A stretch of 64,000 bases of DNA, from positions 1 through 64,000 of the forward strand of contig JABAQZ010000022.1 of the NCBI GenBank assembly GCA_019187405.1, read 5' to 3'. Numbering within the stretch: the stretch's first letter is position 1; each line of letters starts with the position of its first letter. Both the position numbers and the translations under genes were made by a program. The stretch is from Ignavibacteria bacterium. GTDB lineage: Bacteria; Bacteroidota; Ignavibacteria; Tepidaquicellales; Tepidaquicellaceae. Positions 46,092 to 54,399 of this stretch are shown piece by piece. The notes under the pieces are model-generated. The model was not told the origin of the DNA. It saw only the letters and a list, made by a program, of their open reading frames with translations, and searched no databases.

Positions 46092-49000
46092 TTACTTCAA
46101 AACCACAAGCTTTTGTACCTGCGTTTCGGTTTTTGCTTCGTCGTCCATTATGATTTTGTAAAGATATGTTCCATTGGCGATGGCATCTCCATCTTCGTCT
46201 TTTCCGTCCCATTCAATCTGATTGTATCCAATAACGGAGGAAAATTTAATTTCCCTGATCTGTCTTCCAGAAGAAGTATAAATTTTAATTTTGCAAGAAG
46301 TCGGATTGACTCCTCCGGTAAGATTAAAATAAAAGCTTGTTTTATCCCGCAACGGATTTGGAAAATTGTATAACTCTTTTACCGAGAGATTTTCATCTAC
46401 AACAAGATCAACCGATGCAGTATCAAATTTATCTGCGTCTGCTTTGTAAATAACCGAAATAGTATTTTCCCCGGATTCCAGTACAGGATTAAAAGCCAAA
46501 GATCCGTCATTCAAAAAAGGAGCAATGTTTTGTTTAGCGATTTTAGATTTTACATCCGAATACTGTTTTGCATTTAAACCAACGGGTATTACTTTATCAT
46601 TAATCTTCACTGTGATATCGGAAGATTCCACAATATTATCCGCGAGTAAACCGGTTTTTGAGAAACTGATTTTCAATTCAGGTTCTTTTCTTACATAATC
46701 TCCGCTCCTGACGATTTTTCCGTCGCTGTAAAATTCAACTGCAGAAACCGGCAGCTGCTGATAATTTATAGTTAGATTAAATTCCAAAGAGTTGTTGAAT
46801 GTATAAAGTTCATTAGTTTCACCAAGAGGTTTGATTTCAATTAAGACAGGTATTTTGTTATCAGAACCCGGTCTGTGATAAGGGACTTTAAATTTTGCAT
46901 AATAATTTGCAGAACTGTCGATTTTTATTAATTTGTTTATTGTATCGGATTTAATAAGTATTCCCGGAGAAGGCGATGTTTTATAAATATTTACAATCAC
47001 TCCTTCAATATCCTTGTATCCCGCGCTGTGATAATCGAAATAAACTTTTACTTCGCTGCCCGTTGTTACCAGAGTATCTGAAATTTTAAAAGAATGAATA
47101 TCGAATACGAGTTCTGACGGAAGAGTGTAATTTGCTTTCAGCGAATTCAGTTGTGAAGATGTAAAGCCGTAATTTGTATCGATGGAAATTTTTGTCTGCA
47201 GATTAAGGAAAGGGTATAGATATGAATTTACGGTATCAAGTTCAACAAGTGAATTTGATGTTACATTATTCATCAGCAAGGTCTGATTGCCGTTTCTGTC
47301 CATTCCGAATACATCAAATGAAATAGCGCTAAGATGATTCAAAGTCTGTTCCCAGGAAAAATTTGTCCATTGCTCGGCCGGACCAATAACGTTGTTTGCA
47401 TACCCGTATGTTTCTTTAATAATAGAGCTTTTTGAACTGTTGGCTGGTCTCCAGCCTACTCCGGAAGAATATTTATAATATTGTTCAGATACATCAGACG
47501 GACCAGCGCCGAGAGATCCTATAAAACTCCATGTATCGAACTGACCAAACTTCTGCAAGCTGTCAATCTTAGTACTTCCGAAATCTCTGATTTTCTGCTT
47601 TGCGGCTGAGTTCATTACTACTACCTGATTGTATGCAACGTAAGATGCATTTAGAGCCATTAGATAATGCGTCGTATCAAAAGTATTTAAGAAATTAATC
47701 ACAGTATCATTCGAAAGCGAATTTGTCATTCGGACATTTTTGATATCAAGTATGTGTCCGTCGAGTTTTTTTACTTTAATCATGTTAAGTCCCGGATCTC
47801 TGCCTCCGTCAACATTTACATTCTTATCGTTTACAGTAAAAGAAGACATCTCGGCTCCGTTGTTTCCAAATGATGTTACGAGCAATGTCAATGGATAAGT
47901 ATTCATTTGCAATCCCGAATTTACATAGCTGATTTTATACAGATCTGTTGATGGATACTGATTCCCGCCAATCTTTAAAATTGTATTTGCAGAATCTTCC
48001 AGAAGATTATTGCCGAAAGATTTTGTTGCATTAGCCAGAGCAGTAGGATGATATATAAAAGTCTGATAATTTGTCCAGCCTGTGCTGTCAGTATTAATCA
48101 AGGCATTTGTCCTCCAGTAATAAATCATACCGGGAATTAAAACAGGTATGTCGGTTTTGAATTTTGTAATGACATCATTTACATCGTTTCTTACAAAAGT
48201 TCTTTTCAAAGGAGAGTTGAAATATTGAGTCGTATCAAATTCCAGTATGACTTTTACATTATTGTTCAGGTTATTAGAAACGGGATTCAATCCTGCAAAT
48301 TCCACACTGTCGGTTCTTACAACAGAATTATTCAGCGGTTTCATTGTAACATAAGACAAATTCATTATCGGAATTTTGATCGTAATGGAATTATTGTTTT
48401 TATATTCGTTTGGTTCCCAGTTGTCAACGTCAAGAATTACTTGAACTGAGTGATTGTCAATGGAATCCAATTCAAAATTAAATCTAACAGTGTCATAAAG
48501 TTCAAAAGCATATACAACCGTATCGAATGTCTTTACCGTTGTTAAGTTTTTCTTAAGGTTAAACCTGATTTTACAAGAATCGGCATAGAGACCGTAATTT
48601 TTTGGATATATAGTCAGTGTTAGTTTGTCAAACAGCGCCGGATAGGTATTTGAAAGTTTATAATCTGATTCGACTATTGCATAATCCGGCTGAAGGGGAG
48701 TGTTGAACTTAATTGCTGGATCTCCAAGAAGGTTGTAACAATTCACAGTATGTCTGACTGATGATGACAAAGAATCCTGCTTAACCTTGTTGAGTCCGTT
48801 TTTTAAAACTTCACCTATCTGTCTAATGGTATCTTTTGCTACACCGCTAAGCAGCCAGTTCTGCATAATGCTTTGAGAATAAAACCAGCCCCAGCCGGTA
48901 GTACCGACAAATCCAATAGCTCCTCTGTTTGCCATTGTTACAAATTTTTCACCGAAAGATCTTGCATTCGGAACTCCTGTTTTTCCCGTATAGCATGTCA

Positions 49001-50954
49001 TGCTTAAAACAAGCGAAAGTTTTCCGTAATTTTCCAGCGTTGAAGGTTCCTGCATTGCATCTTCCCAGTTCTCGTATCCGGCATGTCCGATGAAGTTAAC
49101 AACCATTGATCCGCTGTTGATGTTTTTTCTTACAGAATCTTTGTAATTGTAAGTAACCGATGTGGATGTATCATTTCTGAAAATTCTTATTACATTTCCG
49201 GACAAAGCAGGCGGAATGATCTGATTATTTATAATGGGATTCATAATGCTTTGAAATGACTGCTGATCGTAAATTGTGCCTCCTCCGATAATGAAGGTAT
49301 GATTTTTCCACCATAATGCAGGAGTAACAGTTTCATAAGTAATAATATTATTAACCATGTCCTGAGCTTCTTGTGAAGTAAAAGCAGGCAGTCTTCCGAT
49401 TCCTACCATTGGCCAGTAAGTAAACCCTGCAGTATTGAAGTTTGCAAAATAATTATCCGATGACGGATTTCCTGCAACGGGAATAAGATTTTTATAGTAA
49501 GTAGAGGAGGAAATATTTTTCTTTGGGTCGAGAGAACCTCTTCCGAGCAGGCAGATAAATTTAAGCTTGGGTAATTCCCAGTTATTGTATGCATAGCGAG
49601 TAAAATTTCTTATAGCGACTGGTTCCTGCAGACCGTAATTAAAGACATCATACACATCTTGAATCTCGGCTTTCGTAAATCTGTAATTATCCTGAGTTTC
49701 TCTGTGATTTTTCAGTTGTTCGGCTTGAGCTTCAAAGATTGAATTGTAAACAAGAATGTAATCAGCTCCGTTTGTTGAAGATACAAAATCGGGTACTTTT
49801 CTTTTTGTAATTTTATAAGGTTTCTTTGTAAGGTTTTTATTATAAACTTCTAACTTTGCATTACCTTTAGCCGAAAAAGTTAAAGTATCTCCGCTGTTAG
49901 AAAAGTCTGTTATTTTATAACCATTTTTAACATCATAGATAAACATTGGATTTGCAGGTACATATCCTGTCAGCTGAATTTTCTTTGTAACTGTATCCGA
50001 TTCAAGTTCTCCTCTGAAATAATTATTTCTTAGAATGAACAGTTTCGGATAACGCAAGTCACCGAAGTCCAGGGAAAGCTGACAACCAGGCGCATCAGTA
50101 ACATATTTGTAGTAAAAATTATTTGTTGAAGATTTTTTTAAGATAGAGCTTGAGAAAGTAAGTGTAGAATCAAATCTTCCGAAATTATCTTTATAGATTA
50201 CTGCGACAACAGTATTGTTGATTAGTAATTCAAGTTTATGTTCATTATAAACTGAAGAATTAATGATATAAGGATAGGCAAAAAATCTGAAAGTACAGGT
50301 TTTGTCAAGAGTATCAGCAATAGGAACATTGAAAGTATCAGAAATAATTTGTCCATTAGTCATGTGCTGCCAGTACCAGCCTTCGCCCTGAAAAAGTTCA
50401 TTGTTGAAATTTCTGAAATCATTAGCGTCTGCTCTTTCGCCCATAGAATAGACTTTGTCTTTTTCCGAATGAACTCGTTCAAACACATAATTAGGGCTGT
50501 AAGATGTATCAGATAAAAATCCATAATCAATATATCTTAAACCGTTGCTGCCGTCCCAGCCGATCCAGTAATAATTTGTATCGGAATACATATTTATGTA
50601 TTCATCCTTTGTATAATAGACGGCATTGTCAATAGTATAATAATTAGTCGGACCGCCGTAAGATCTTATTCCATAAAAATCAAGATAGTCGCTTGCATCA
50701 AAAGTCCCGTCGCTTTCACCCTGGAAAAAAACTGGAATTTCCGAACCTTTATAATAAACTTTAACCGTTCTTGGATCAATAGAAGCAGTATTAATTCCTG
50801 CATTTGTAAAATCGGTTCTGCTAATTCTGTACATTCCGTCTTCAATTACGGCTAATTTCAGATAATCTTTATTTGGCGTAATCCATCCGTAATTTTGGGA
50901 ATGAACCTGACCTGTCAGCAAACTCAATGCAAATACAACAATAAATTTTTTCAT
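46092..50954 (-). CDS. C25 (gingipain/PorU-like) peptidase with C-terminal FlgD-like domain
   Basis: About 1620 residues from the Met at 50954 (KKFIVVFALSLLTGQVHS signal); a longer frame adds 26 unlikely residues. The N-terminal part (LKLAVIEDGMYRISRTDFTNAGI) matches the propeptide/N-domain of the PorU group. The C25 caspase-like catalytic pair is visible: His in NFIGHAGYENW (about H624, from the chosen start) and Cys in LSMTCYTG (about C654). A long set of beta-sandwich domains follows, and the protein ends in a FlgD-Ig-like unit (NFPNPLRDKTSFYFNLTGG...GTYLYKIIMDDEAKTETQVQKLVVLK). PorU processes sorting domains at the cell surface; this could be that sortase or a paralogous secreted protease. 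It is a single gene. Confidence 0.85.
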   Translation of the reverse strand: MKKFIVVFALSLLTGQVHSQNYGWITPNKDYLKLAVIEDGMYRISRTDFTNAGINTASIDPRTVKVYYKGSEIPVFFQGESDGTFDASDYLDFYGIRSYGGPTNYYTIDNAVYYTKDEYINMYSDTNYYWIGWDGSNGLRYIDYGFLSDTSYSPNYVFERVHSEKDKVYSMGERADANDFRNFNNELFQGEGWYWQHMTNGQIISDTFNVPIADTLDKTCTFRFFAYPYIINSSVYNEHKLELLINNTVVAVIYKDNFGRFDSTLTFSSSILKKSSTNNFYYKYVTDAPGCQLSLDFGDLRYPKLFILRNNYFRGELESDTVTKKIQLTGYVPANPMFIYDVKNGYKITDFSNSGDTLTFSAKGNAKLEVYNKNLTKKPYKITKRKVPDFVSSTNGADYILVYNSIFEAQAEQLKNHRETQDNYRFTKAEIQDVYDVFNYGLQEPVAIRNFTRYAYNNWELPKLKFICLLGRGSLDPKKNISSSTYYKNLIPVAGNPSSDNYFANFNTAGFTYWPMVGIGRLPAFTSQEAQDMVNNIITYETVTPALWWKNHTFIIGGGTIYDQQSFQSIMNPIINNQIIPPALSGNVIRIFRNDTSTSVTYNYKDSVRKNINSGSMVVNFIGHAGYENWEDAMQEPSTLENYGKLSLVLSMTCYTGKTGVPNARSFGEKFVTMANRGAIGFVGTTGWGWFYSQSIMQNWLLSGVAKDTIRQIGEVLKNGLNKVKQDSLSSSVRHTVNCYNLLGDPAIKFNTPLQPDYAIVESDYKLSNTYPALFDKLTLTIYPKNYGLYADSCKIRFNLKKNLTTVKTFDTVVYAFELYDTVRFNFELDSIDNHSVQVILDVDNWEPNEYKNNNSITIKIPIMNLSYVTMKPLNNSVVRTDSVEFAGLNPVSNNLNNNVKVILEFDTTQYFNSPLKRTFVRNDVNDVITKFKTDIPVLIPGMIYYWRTNALINTDSTGWTNYQTFIYHPTALANATKSFGNNLLEDSANTILKIGGNQYPSTDLYKISYVNSGLQMNTYPLTLLVTSFGNNGAEMSSFTVNDKNVNVDGGRDPGLNMIKVKKLDGHILDIKNVRMTNSLSNDTVINFLNTFDTTHYLMALNASYVAYNQVVVMNSAAKQKIRDFGSTKIDSLQKFGQFDTWSFIGSLGAGPSDVSEQYYKYSSGVGWRPANSSKSSIIKETYGYANNVIGPAEQWTNFSWEQTLNHLSAISFDVFGMDRNGNQTLLMNNVTSNSLVELDTVNSYLYPFLNLQTKISIDTNYGFTSSQLNSLKANYTLPSELVFDIHSFKISDTLVTTGSEVKVYFDYHSAGYKDIEGVIVNIYKTSPSPGILIKSDTINKLIKIDSSANYYAKFKVPYHRPGSDNKIPVLIEIKPLGETNELYTFNNSLEFNLTINYQQLPVSAVEFYSDGKIVRSGDYVRKEPELKISFSKTGLLADNIVESSDITVKINDKVIPVGLNAKQYSDVKSKIAKQNIAPFLNDGSLAFNPVLESGENTISVIYKADADKFDTASVDLVVDENLSVKELYNFPNPLRDKTSFYFNLTGGVNPTSCKIKIYTSSGRQIREIKFSSVIGYNQIEWDGKDEDGDAIANGTYLYKIIMDDEAKTETQVQKLVVLK

Positions 50955-51335
50955 GATAAAATTAAATGAGATGTTTAGTTGATAAAACATATTTGATAAA
51001 TTATTACAATGCAACATAAAAAACAGACACAATCAAAACTGCGGAAAAAATCAAAACTTTAGAGTAAAACAGATATTAACTGTAATAATGAAGAGATGAT
51101 AAATTATTCTTCTGGCAATATTCCTTTATTAATTGCAATTCGATTAAAAGAACACAAAATTTACTATACAAATTCAGAAAATTTCGAAAAGGAGAAATTT
51201 CATTTCTGTATTGAGTTGTAAAGAATCTTAATATTGGCTATTTTTGTCAAAACTTAAACTGAGTATTTAATCAGAACGCCTGATCCTGAGTTCTCGGGAT
51301 AGGTCGCAGAAAAATAGTTCTTTAGAGATTAAAAC
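50955..51335. other. gap with a possible tRNA-Asp relic
   Basis: No gene seen. At 51273-51307 the sequence AGAACGCCTGA ... AGGTCGC repeats the D-stem/anticodon-stem and variable-loop words of the tRNA-Asp gene lying 60-90 nt downstream, with a different middle that itself folds (ATCCTGAG/CTCGGGAT). It cannot form a full tRNA. Confidence 0.4.
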
Positions 51336-51410
51336 GGAGTCGTAGTTCAGTTTGGTTAGAACGCCTGACTGTCACTCAGGAGGTCGCGGGTTCGAGTCCC
51401 GTCGATTCCG
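51336..51410 (+). tRNA. tRNA-Asp (GTC)
   Basis: Acceptor GGAGTCG pairs with CGATTCC and a G discriminator follows. D arm GTTCAGTTTGGTTAGAAC, anticodon stem around CTGTCAC (anticodon GTC), T arm GCGGGTTCGAGTCCCGT. CCA is not encoded. It forms the left boundary of the accessory region. Confidence 0.95.
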
Positions 51411-51418
51411 CAAGAAGT

Positions 51419-51455
51419 AAAGCCCTGTAAGGATTAACACTTACAGGGCTTTTTG
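51419..51455 (+). terminator. terminator of tRNA-Asp
   Basis: AAAGCCCTGTAAG (51419-51431), 8-nt loop, CTTACAGGGCTTTTT (51440-51454). A similar arrangement, the same ATTCCGCAAG word followed by a terminator hairpin, recurs at 54065-54118. Confidence 0.9.
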
Positions 51456-51485
51456 TTTATGATTATTGGTCAACAATCTATATCC

Positions 51486-51518
51486 GGGAACGATTTGGGA
51501 ACGATTTGGGAACGATTT
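51486..51518. repeat. three tandem copies of an 11-bp unit
   Basis: GGGAACGATTT occurs three times without change at 51486, 51497 and 51508, 75 nt after tRNA-Asp. No reading frame uses it. Such iterons can be binding sites for an excision or replication protein of an integrated element; that is a guess. Confidence 0.85.
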
Positions 51519-51669
51519 ATAGTGAATATTTGAAAGCTATCCGCGAGTATAATTACCATATTAATGGATAGAACATTTTAAATATACCGGAAATTATATA
51601 TCTTCATATACGAAAAATTTAATTCCAAAATTCATTTGACCTTAATGAATAAGGCAAATTATACAATAG

Positions 51670-51799
51670 TGTGGCTATTACGTCCCTCGCAAACACTGAA
51701 GGTTTGCGAAGGACAGCAAACCCCATTTAACCGCCTCGCAATAATATATTCTCGGACGATATAAAAGTGGTTTGCCATCCTTACGGAGGAATAGCCACA
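51670..51799. repeat. 130-bp nested palindromic element
   Basis: The ends TGTGGCTATT (51670-51679) and AATAGCCACA (51790-51799) are perfectly inverted. Inside, TCGCAAAC/GTTTGCGA (51687-51694, 51702-51709) forms a stem-loop and GGACAGCAAACC/GGTTTGCCATCC (51711-51722, 51769-51780) nearly pairs, giving a branched fold. No open frame inside. Could be a MITE, a recombination site or a structured RNA. Confidence 0.7.
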
Positions 51800-51871
51800 T
51801 AATAAAATAGTTTAAATAAATAATAGTAATAATCCTGTAACCAAAATAAAGATTTGTCGAATCAACGTGTG

Positions 51872-51897
51872 GGACTATTTAGCATGCTAAGTAGTCC
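51872..51897. repeat. 26-bp near-perfect palindrome upstream of the Replic_Relax-like gene
   Basis: GGACTATTTAGC-AT-GCTAAGTAGTCC with one mismatch, followed by a pyrimidine-rich TTCTCTTTT. About 65 nt upstream of the next gene: an operator or a weak terminator are both possible. The rest of 51519-51962 shows no gene. Confidence 0.6.
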
Positions 51898-51962
51898 TTC
51901 TCTTTTAGATAGTGAAACAATAGTTATAGAATAGGTATAGTTCGAAATGTGTAAAATATTGT

Positions 51963-52772
51963 ATGACAACTCGAAAATTGCTTCTTAATAATTTGTTGGA
52001 TATTGGTGGTGTGGCGACACTGAATAATTTATATTCTCGTTCTGCGAAGAGTTATAAAGGATCACTACTGTTTGCTCGAAAACTATTCAAAGATTATAGT
52101 GCCGAAGGCTTAATAGAAAGGATTGAACCAATCGGCAAACCCATGAATAAAGCCCGGGAAGTCTTTTATTGTCTGACCAAGAACGGAGCACGATATATCG
52201 GTAGAACTGATGAATACAAATACAAGAAGTATCAGAAGAGTCCCAATAATGTGATGCACGAGAGTATGAAGTTCGATGTGGCCTTATCATTCCTAAAACT
52301 GTTTCCTGACAAAAAATTCACTATTCGCTATGATAGCAGCTTTTACGACGTTCAACCCGATATTCTCATACGCATTGAAAGCTCTGGCCGGAAAGAGTTA
52401 ACCAAGTTTTTGCTAATTGAGATTGAACGGAAGAAGACAGTTGACCGGGTCTTCAATGAAAAGATTAAACGTTACGAGCAGATGTTTAAAAGTATTATTC
52501 GAAACAAATCTCATAATATTGGACAATTCACTGTCTTGTTTATCTATACCGATATTTGGTTTGATCCGTTTGTTCGTCCTCAGCAATATAGCGAACCGAT
52601 AGTATCCGAGCGCATTAATACCGTTAACACACTAGTAAAAAATCTTGTTCATCACTACTGTAATGATTTGCCCGACGACCGTTACCGCTTTACTGCCTTT
52701 CACAATTTTTATAGGTTGCACGAACAGGTCTGGTATAAACCAACCGGAAAACTAACAACCATAACCTTTTAA
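51963..52772 (+). CDS. replication-relaxation-like protein (winged helix + PD-(D/E)xK-like domain)
   Basis: A 269-residue protein resembling the Replic_Relax family found on conjugative and mobilizable elements. Residues 1-80 form a winged-helix-type region (LLDIGGVATLNNLYS, then FYCLTKNGARYIG as the wing). VMHESMKFDVALSF (99-110) is followed by a nuclease-like core: QPDILIRI (D133) and FLLIEIERKK (E155-R-K157, an ExK), then DRVFNEKIKRYEQMF. In the known family the corresponding core reads PDAxF ... ELDRGTE and is thought to relate to DNA processing. It is the first gene after tRNA-Asp and precedes a small gene by 4 nt. Cytosolic. The nuclease reading is an inference. Confidence 0.65.
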   Translation: MTTRKLLLNNLLDIGGVATLNNLYSRSAKSYKGSLLFARKLFKDYSAEGLIERIEPIGKPMNKAREVFYCLTKNGARYIGRTDEYKYKKYQKSPNNVMHESMKFDVALSFLKLFPDKKFTIRYDSSFYDVQPDILIRIESSGRKELTKFLLIEIERKKTVDRVFNEKIKRYEQMFKSIIRNKSHNIGQFTVLFIYTDIWFDPFVRPQQYSEPIVSERINTVNTLVKNLVHHYCNDLPDDRYRFTAFHNFYRLHEQVWYKPTGKLTTITF

Positions 52773-52776
52773 CAAT

Positions 52777-52980
52777 ATGGGCATGAATACCGACAACAAT
52801 CTTAATTTTAGTGATGTAGCATATATTCGTTTTCAAGAACGAAATCGTATCATATCCAACATGAAATCAATTCTCAAGAATTTTCCTGAACAGTTTCCGA
52901 GCCGGAAGCGATACAGAATTGCCACTGATATTTGCAATCTCCTCTACAAAGAAATTGAAGACCGTTTCGGATTGTTTTGA
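52777..52980 (+). CDS. small hypothetical protein of the accessory element
   Basis: A 67-residue protein (NLNFSDVAYIRFQERNRIISNMKSIL...RIATDICNLLYKEIEDRFGLF), mostly helical and moderately basic. It starts 4 nt after the preceding gene, which supports it as real and cotranscribed. Not recognised. Confidence 0.6.
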   Translation: MGMNTDNNLNFSDVAYIRFQERNRIISNMKSILKNFPEQFPSRKRYRIATDICNLLYKEIEDRFGLF

Positions 52981-53027
52981 TCTGCCTGTGTAGTGAGATT
53001 AGATAGCACCTTACCAAATTAAAATCG

Positions 53028-53152
53028 CTTAACGCTATCCGTCTATTAATTTTAGCGTCAGCCCTTCCTGCATCAAGGTAGTAGCTTTGCTCTCCACCTT
53101 GACACAATCGGGCTCCCAGACGCTGTATGTTTTTTTGCCGGATAGCGTTAAG
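53028..53152. repeat. structured palindromic element, copy A
   Basis: A 125-nt fold: outer arms CTTAACGCTATCCG (53028-53041) and CGGATAGCGTTAAG (53139-53152), 14 bp perfect; inside AGCGTC/GACGCT (53054-53059, 53119-53124), AGCCC/GGGCT (53060-53064, 53110-53114) and TCAAGGT/ACCTTGA (53073-53079, 53096-53102). Core words CTTCCT, CAAGGTAGTA, TTTGCT, CTCCACCT and CGGGCTCCC are shared with copy B at 58879-58995. The outer arm resembles the RYYYAAC/GTTRRRY core of integron attC sites only in part. The rest of 52981-53338 holds a broken RadC 5' end. Confidence 0.75.
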
Positions 53153-53338
53153 ACGGGCGCATCGGCTTCATTAATTTCCGTCATTGTACATAATTATGAA
53201 CAATAGAGTAACAGAAGTACTCCAAGCAGTACTAACTGAATTTGAAGCCGGTATACTGATAGTAGCATTGTAATAGCTCAACAACTCGTTGCAACCTTTA
53301 AGACGCTTGAAAATATTCACAAGGCTACGATTCAAGAA

Positions 53339-53818
53339 TTGGTACAGATTAAAGGCATTGGAGTATCGCATGCAGGAAAAATTCTTGCATGCCTAGAAAT
53401 CGCCAAACGACTCAACGAGAACAACGAGGCGAGCAAAAAAACAAATCCAATAACTGCACCGGATATGTTGTTTGAACAAATCAAGAACAAGGTTACAAAT
53501 TACTACAAGGAGCATTTCTTTGTCTGTAGTTTGGACACGCGCAACAATTTAATAGCGGTAGATGAAATTAGTATCGGAACGCTCACGTGTTCACTGGTTC
53601 ATCCGCGAGAAGCCTTTGAAATGGCAATCAAGCGTCACGCCGCACACGTGATTATAGCTCATAATCATCCCTCCGGTGAAACTGAACCGAGTGAAGACGA
53701 TTTGAAAATAACCAAGCGGTTAGTGGATGCCGGAAAAGTAATGGGCATTGAAGTTTTAGATCACTTGATTATCACTCCTAAAACGTATTTGTCATTCAAA
53801 GAAAAATGTTTAATCTGA
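53339..53818 (+). CDS. RadC-like JAB/MPN domain protein, N-terminally incomplete
   Basis: A 159-residue frame beginning at TTG. It opens with the HhH piece IKGIGVSHAGKILACLEIAKRL and contains the whole JAMM metal site: AHNHPSGETEPSEDD (H108, H110, S118, D121), as in RadC. The usual N-terminal helical region is partly visible upstream in the same frame (QQLVATFKTLENIHKATIQELVQIKGIG, from about 53272) but without a start codon, and in another frame (MNNRVTEVLQAVLTEFEAGILIVAL, ending at a TAA at 53271-53273), so a frameshift seems to separate the two. RadC-like proteins are frequent on mobile elements; the role of the domain is not established. Confidence 0.7.
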   Translation: MVQIKGIGVSHAGKILACLEIAKRLNENNEASKKTNPITAPDMLFEQIKNKVTNYYKEHFFVCSLDTRNNLIAVDEISIGTLTCSLVHPREAFEMAIKRHAAHVIIAHNHPSGETEPSEDDLKITKRLVDAGKVMGIEVLDHLIITPKTYLSFKEKCLI

Positions 53819-53831
53819 AAGGAGTCAACGT

Positions 53832-54011
53832 ATGGATAGTGAAATAGTTCTTTCCAATGATGATGAGGAATTTCTCGATTCTCTTTTTAAAGAAACAGCT
53901 TATGTGTGTGTAAATTGTCTTTCATCCGCAGATGTTGATGAAGACCAGAAATATACATACTGTGAATTTTGTGAAGCATTCACTGAAGTCAAGAAAAGAG
54001 ATACAACATGA
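53832..54011 (+). CDS. small zinc-ribbon protein (59 residues)
   Basis: A 59-residue open frame from ATG to TGA with a good AAAGGAG box (53818-53824), too short for ordinary length cut-offs. The C-terminal half has VCVNC (C26, C29) and YCEFC (C44, C47), a four-Cys zinc ribbon; the N-terminal half is acidic (NDDEEFLDSLFKET). It starts 13 nt after the RadC-like gene, so the two probably share a transcript. Function unknown; it may bind DNA or a partner protein. Confidence 0.75.
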   Translation: MDSEIVLSNDDEEFLDSLFKETAYVCVNCLSSADVDEDQKYTYCEFCEAFTEVKKRDTT

Positions 54012-54064
54012 GTTCATTTCTCAACATCTCACAATATCATATCTTAAAAGTCCTAATAGTGTTC

Positions 54065-54074
54065 ATTCCGCAAG
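54065..54074. other. candidate attachment-site repeat (copy of the tRNA-Asp 3' end)
   Basis: ATTCCGCAAG at 54065-54074 repeats the last bases of tRNA-Asp plus flank at 51405-51414, and, as there, a terminator follows. This would delimit a 2.66-kb insert (Replic_Relax-like protein to zinc ribbon). Ten bases is short for an att core and no integrase gene is present between the copies. Confidence 0.35.
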
Positions 54075-54089
54075 CTGTTATTACACAGC

Positions 54090-54118
54090 AAAGCCATTCT
54101 GAAAAGAGTGGCTTTTTT
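54090..54118 (+). terminator. intrinsic terminator after the RadC/zinc-ribbon pair
   Basis: AAAGCCATTCT (54090-54100), loop GAAA, AGAGTGGC plus TTTTTT (54105-54118). One G-T pair in the stem. Confidence 0.85.
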
Positions 54119-54235
54119 AACAGAACATACTATATACATGAGAGGAATCTTAAGTAATAGTATCTTTAAATTATTCTAAACTCATTCTATTTTCAAACTA
54201 ATCTTGGATATTGTTAGTTCATCGTTTCAATGGTA

Positions 54236-54355
54236 TTACTTTATTAAAAGCATTTTCTTTATTTCTGAATACTCAGCAGAAATTATTTTGCAATAATAAA
54301 TCCCAGAGCTTAAACCATATCCATTAAAAATTACTTCGTATACTCCCGGTCTCAA
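54236..54355 (-). pseudogene. orphan T9SS sorting-domain tail
   Basis: On the minus strand, codons 54355 to 54236 read LRPGVYEVIFNGYGLSSGIYY followed by C-K-I-I and end in KKMLLIK and TAA, the last 39 residues of a sorting domain. An in-frame TAA lies just upstream, and the galactose-oxidase-like remnant ends in a different frame 45 nt earlier, so this is probably the displaced tail of that broken gene. Confidence 0.75.
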
Positions 54356-54399
54356 ACTCTTTTAAATGATGAATACCGAACGCTGTATTGTATGATATT

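Noticed and set aside
48225-48449. Short frames opposite the C25 peptidase gene
   Set aside because: They are antisense shadows of a well-supported 1620-residue gene and have no ribosome-binding site or family resemblance.
51273-51307. A second tRNA gene
   Set aside because: Acceptor and T arms are missing, so no cloverleaf can form.
53028-53152. Integron attC site
   Set aside because: The outer arm fits RYYYAAC on one side only (the other ends GTTAAGA), copy B lacks the core, and no integron integrase is seen.
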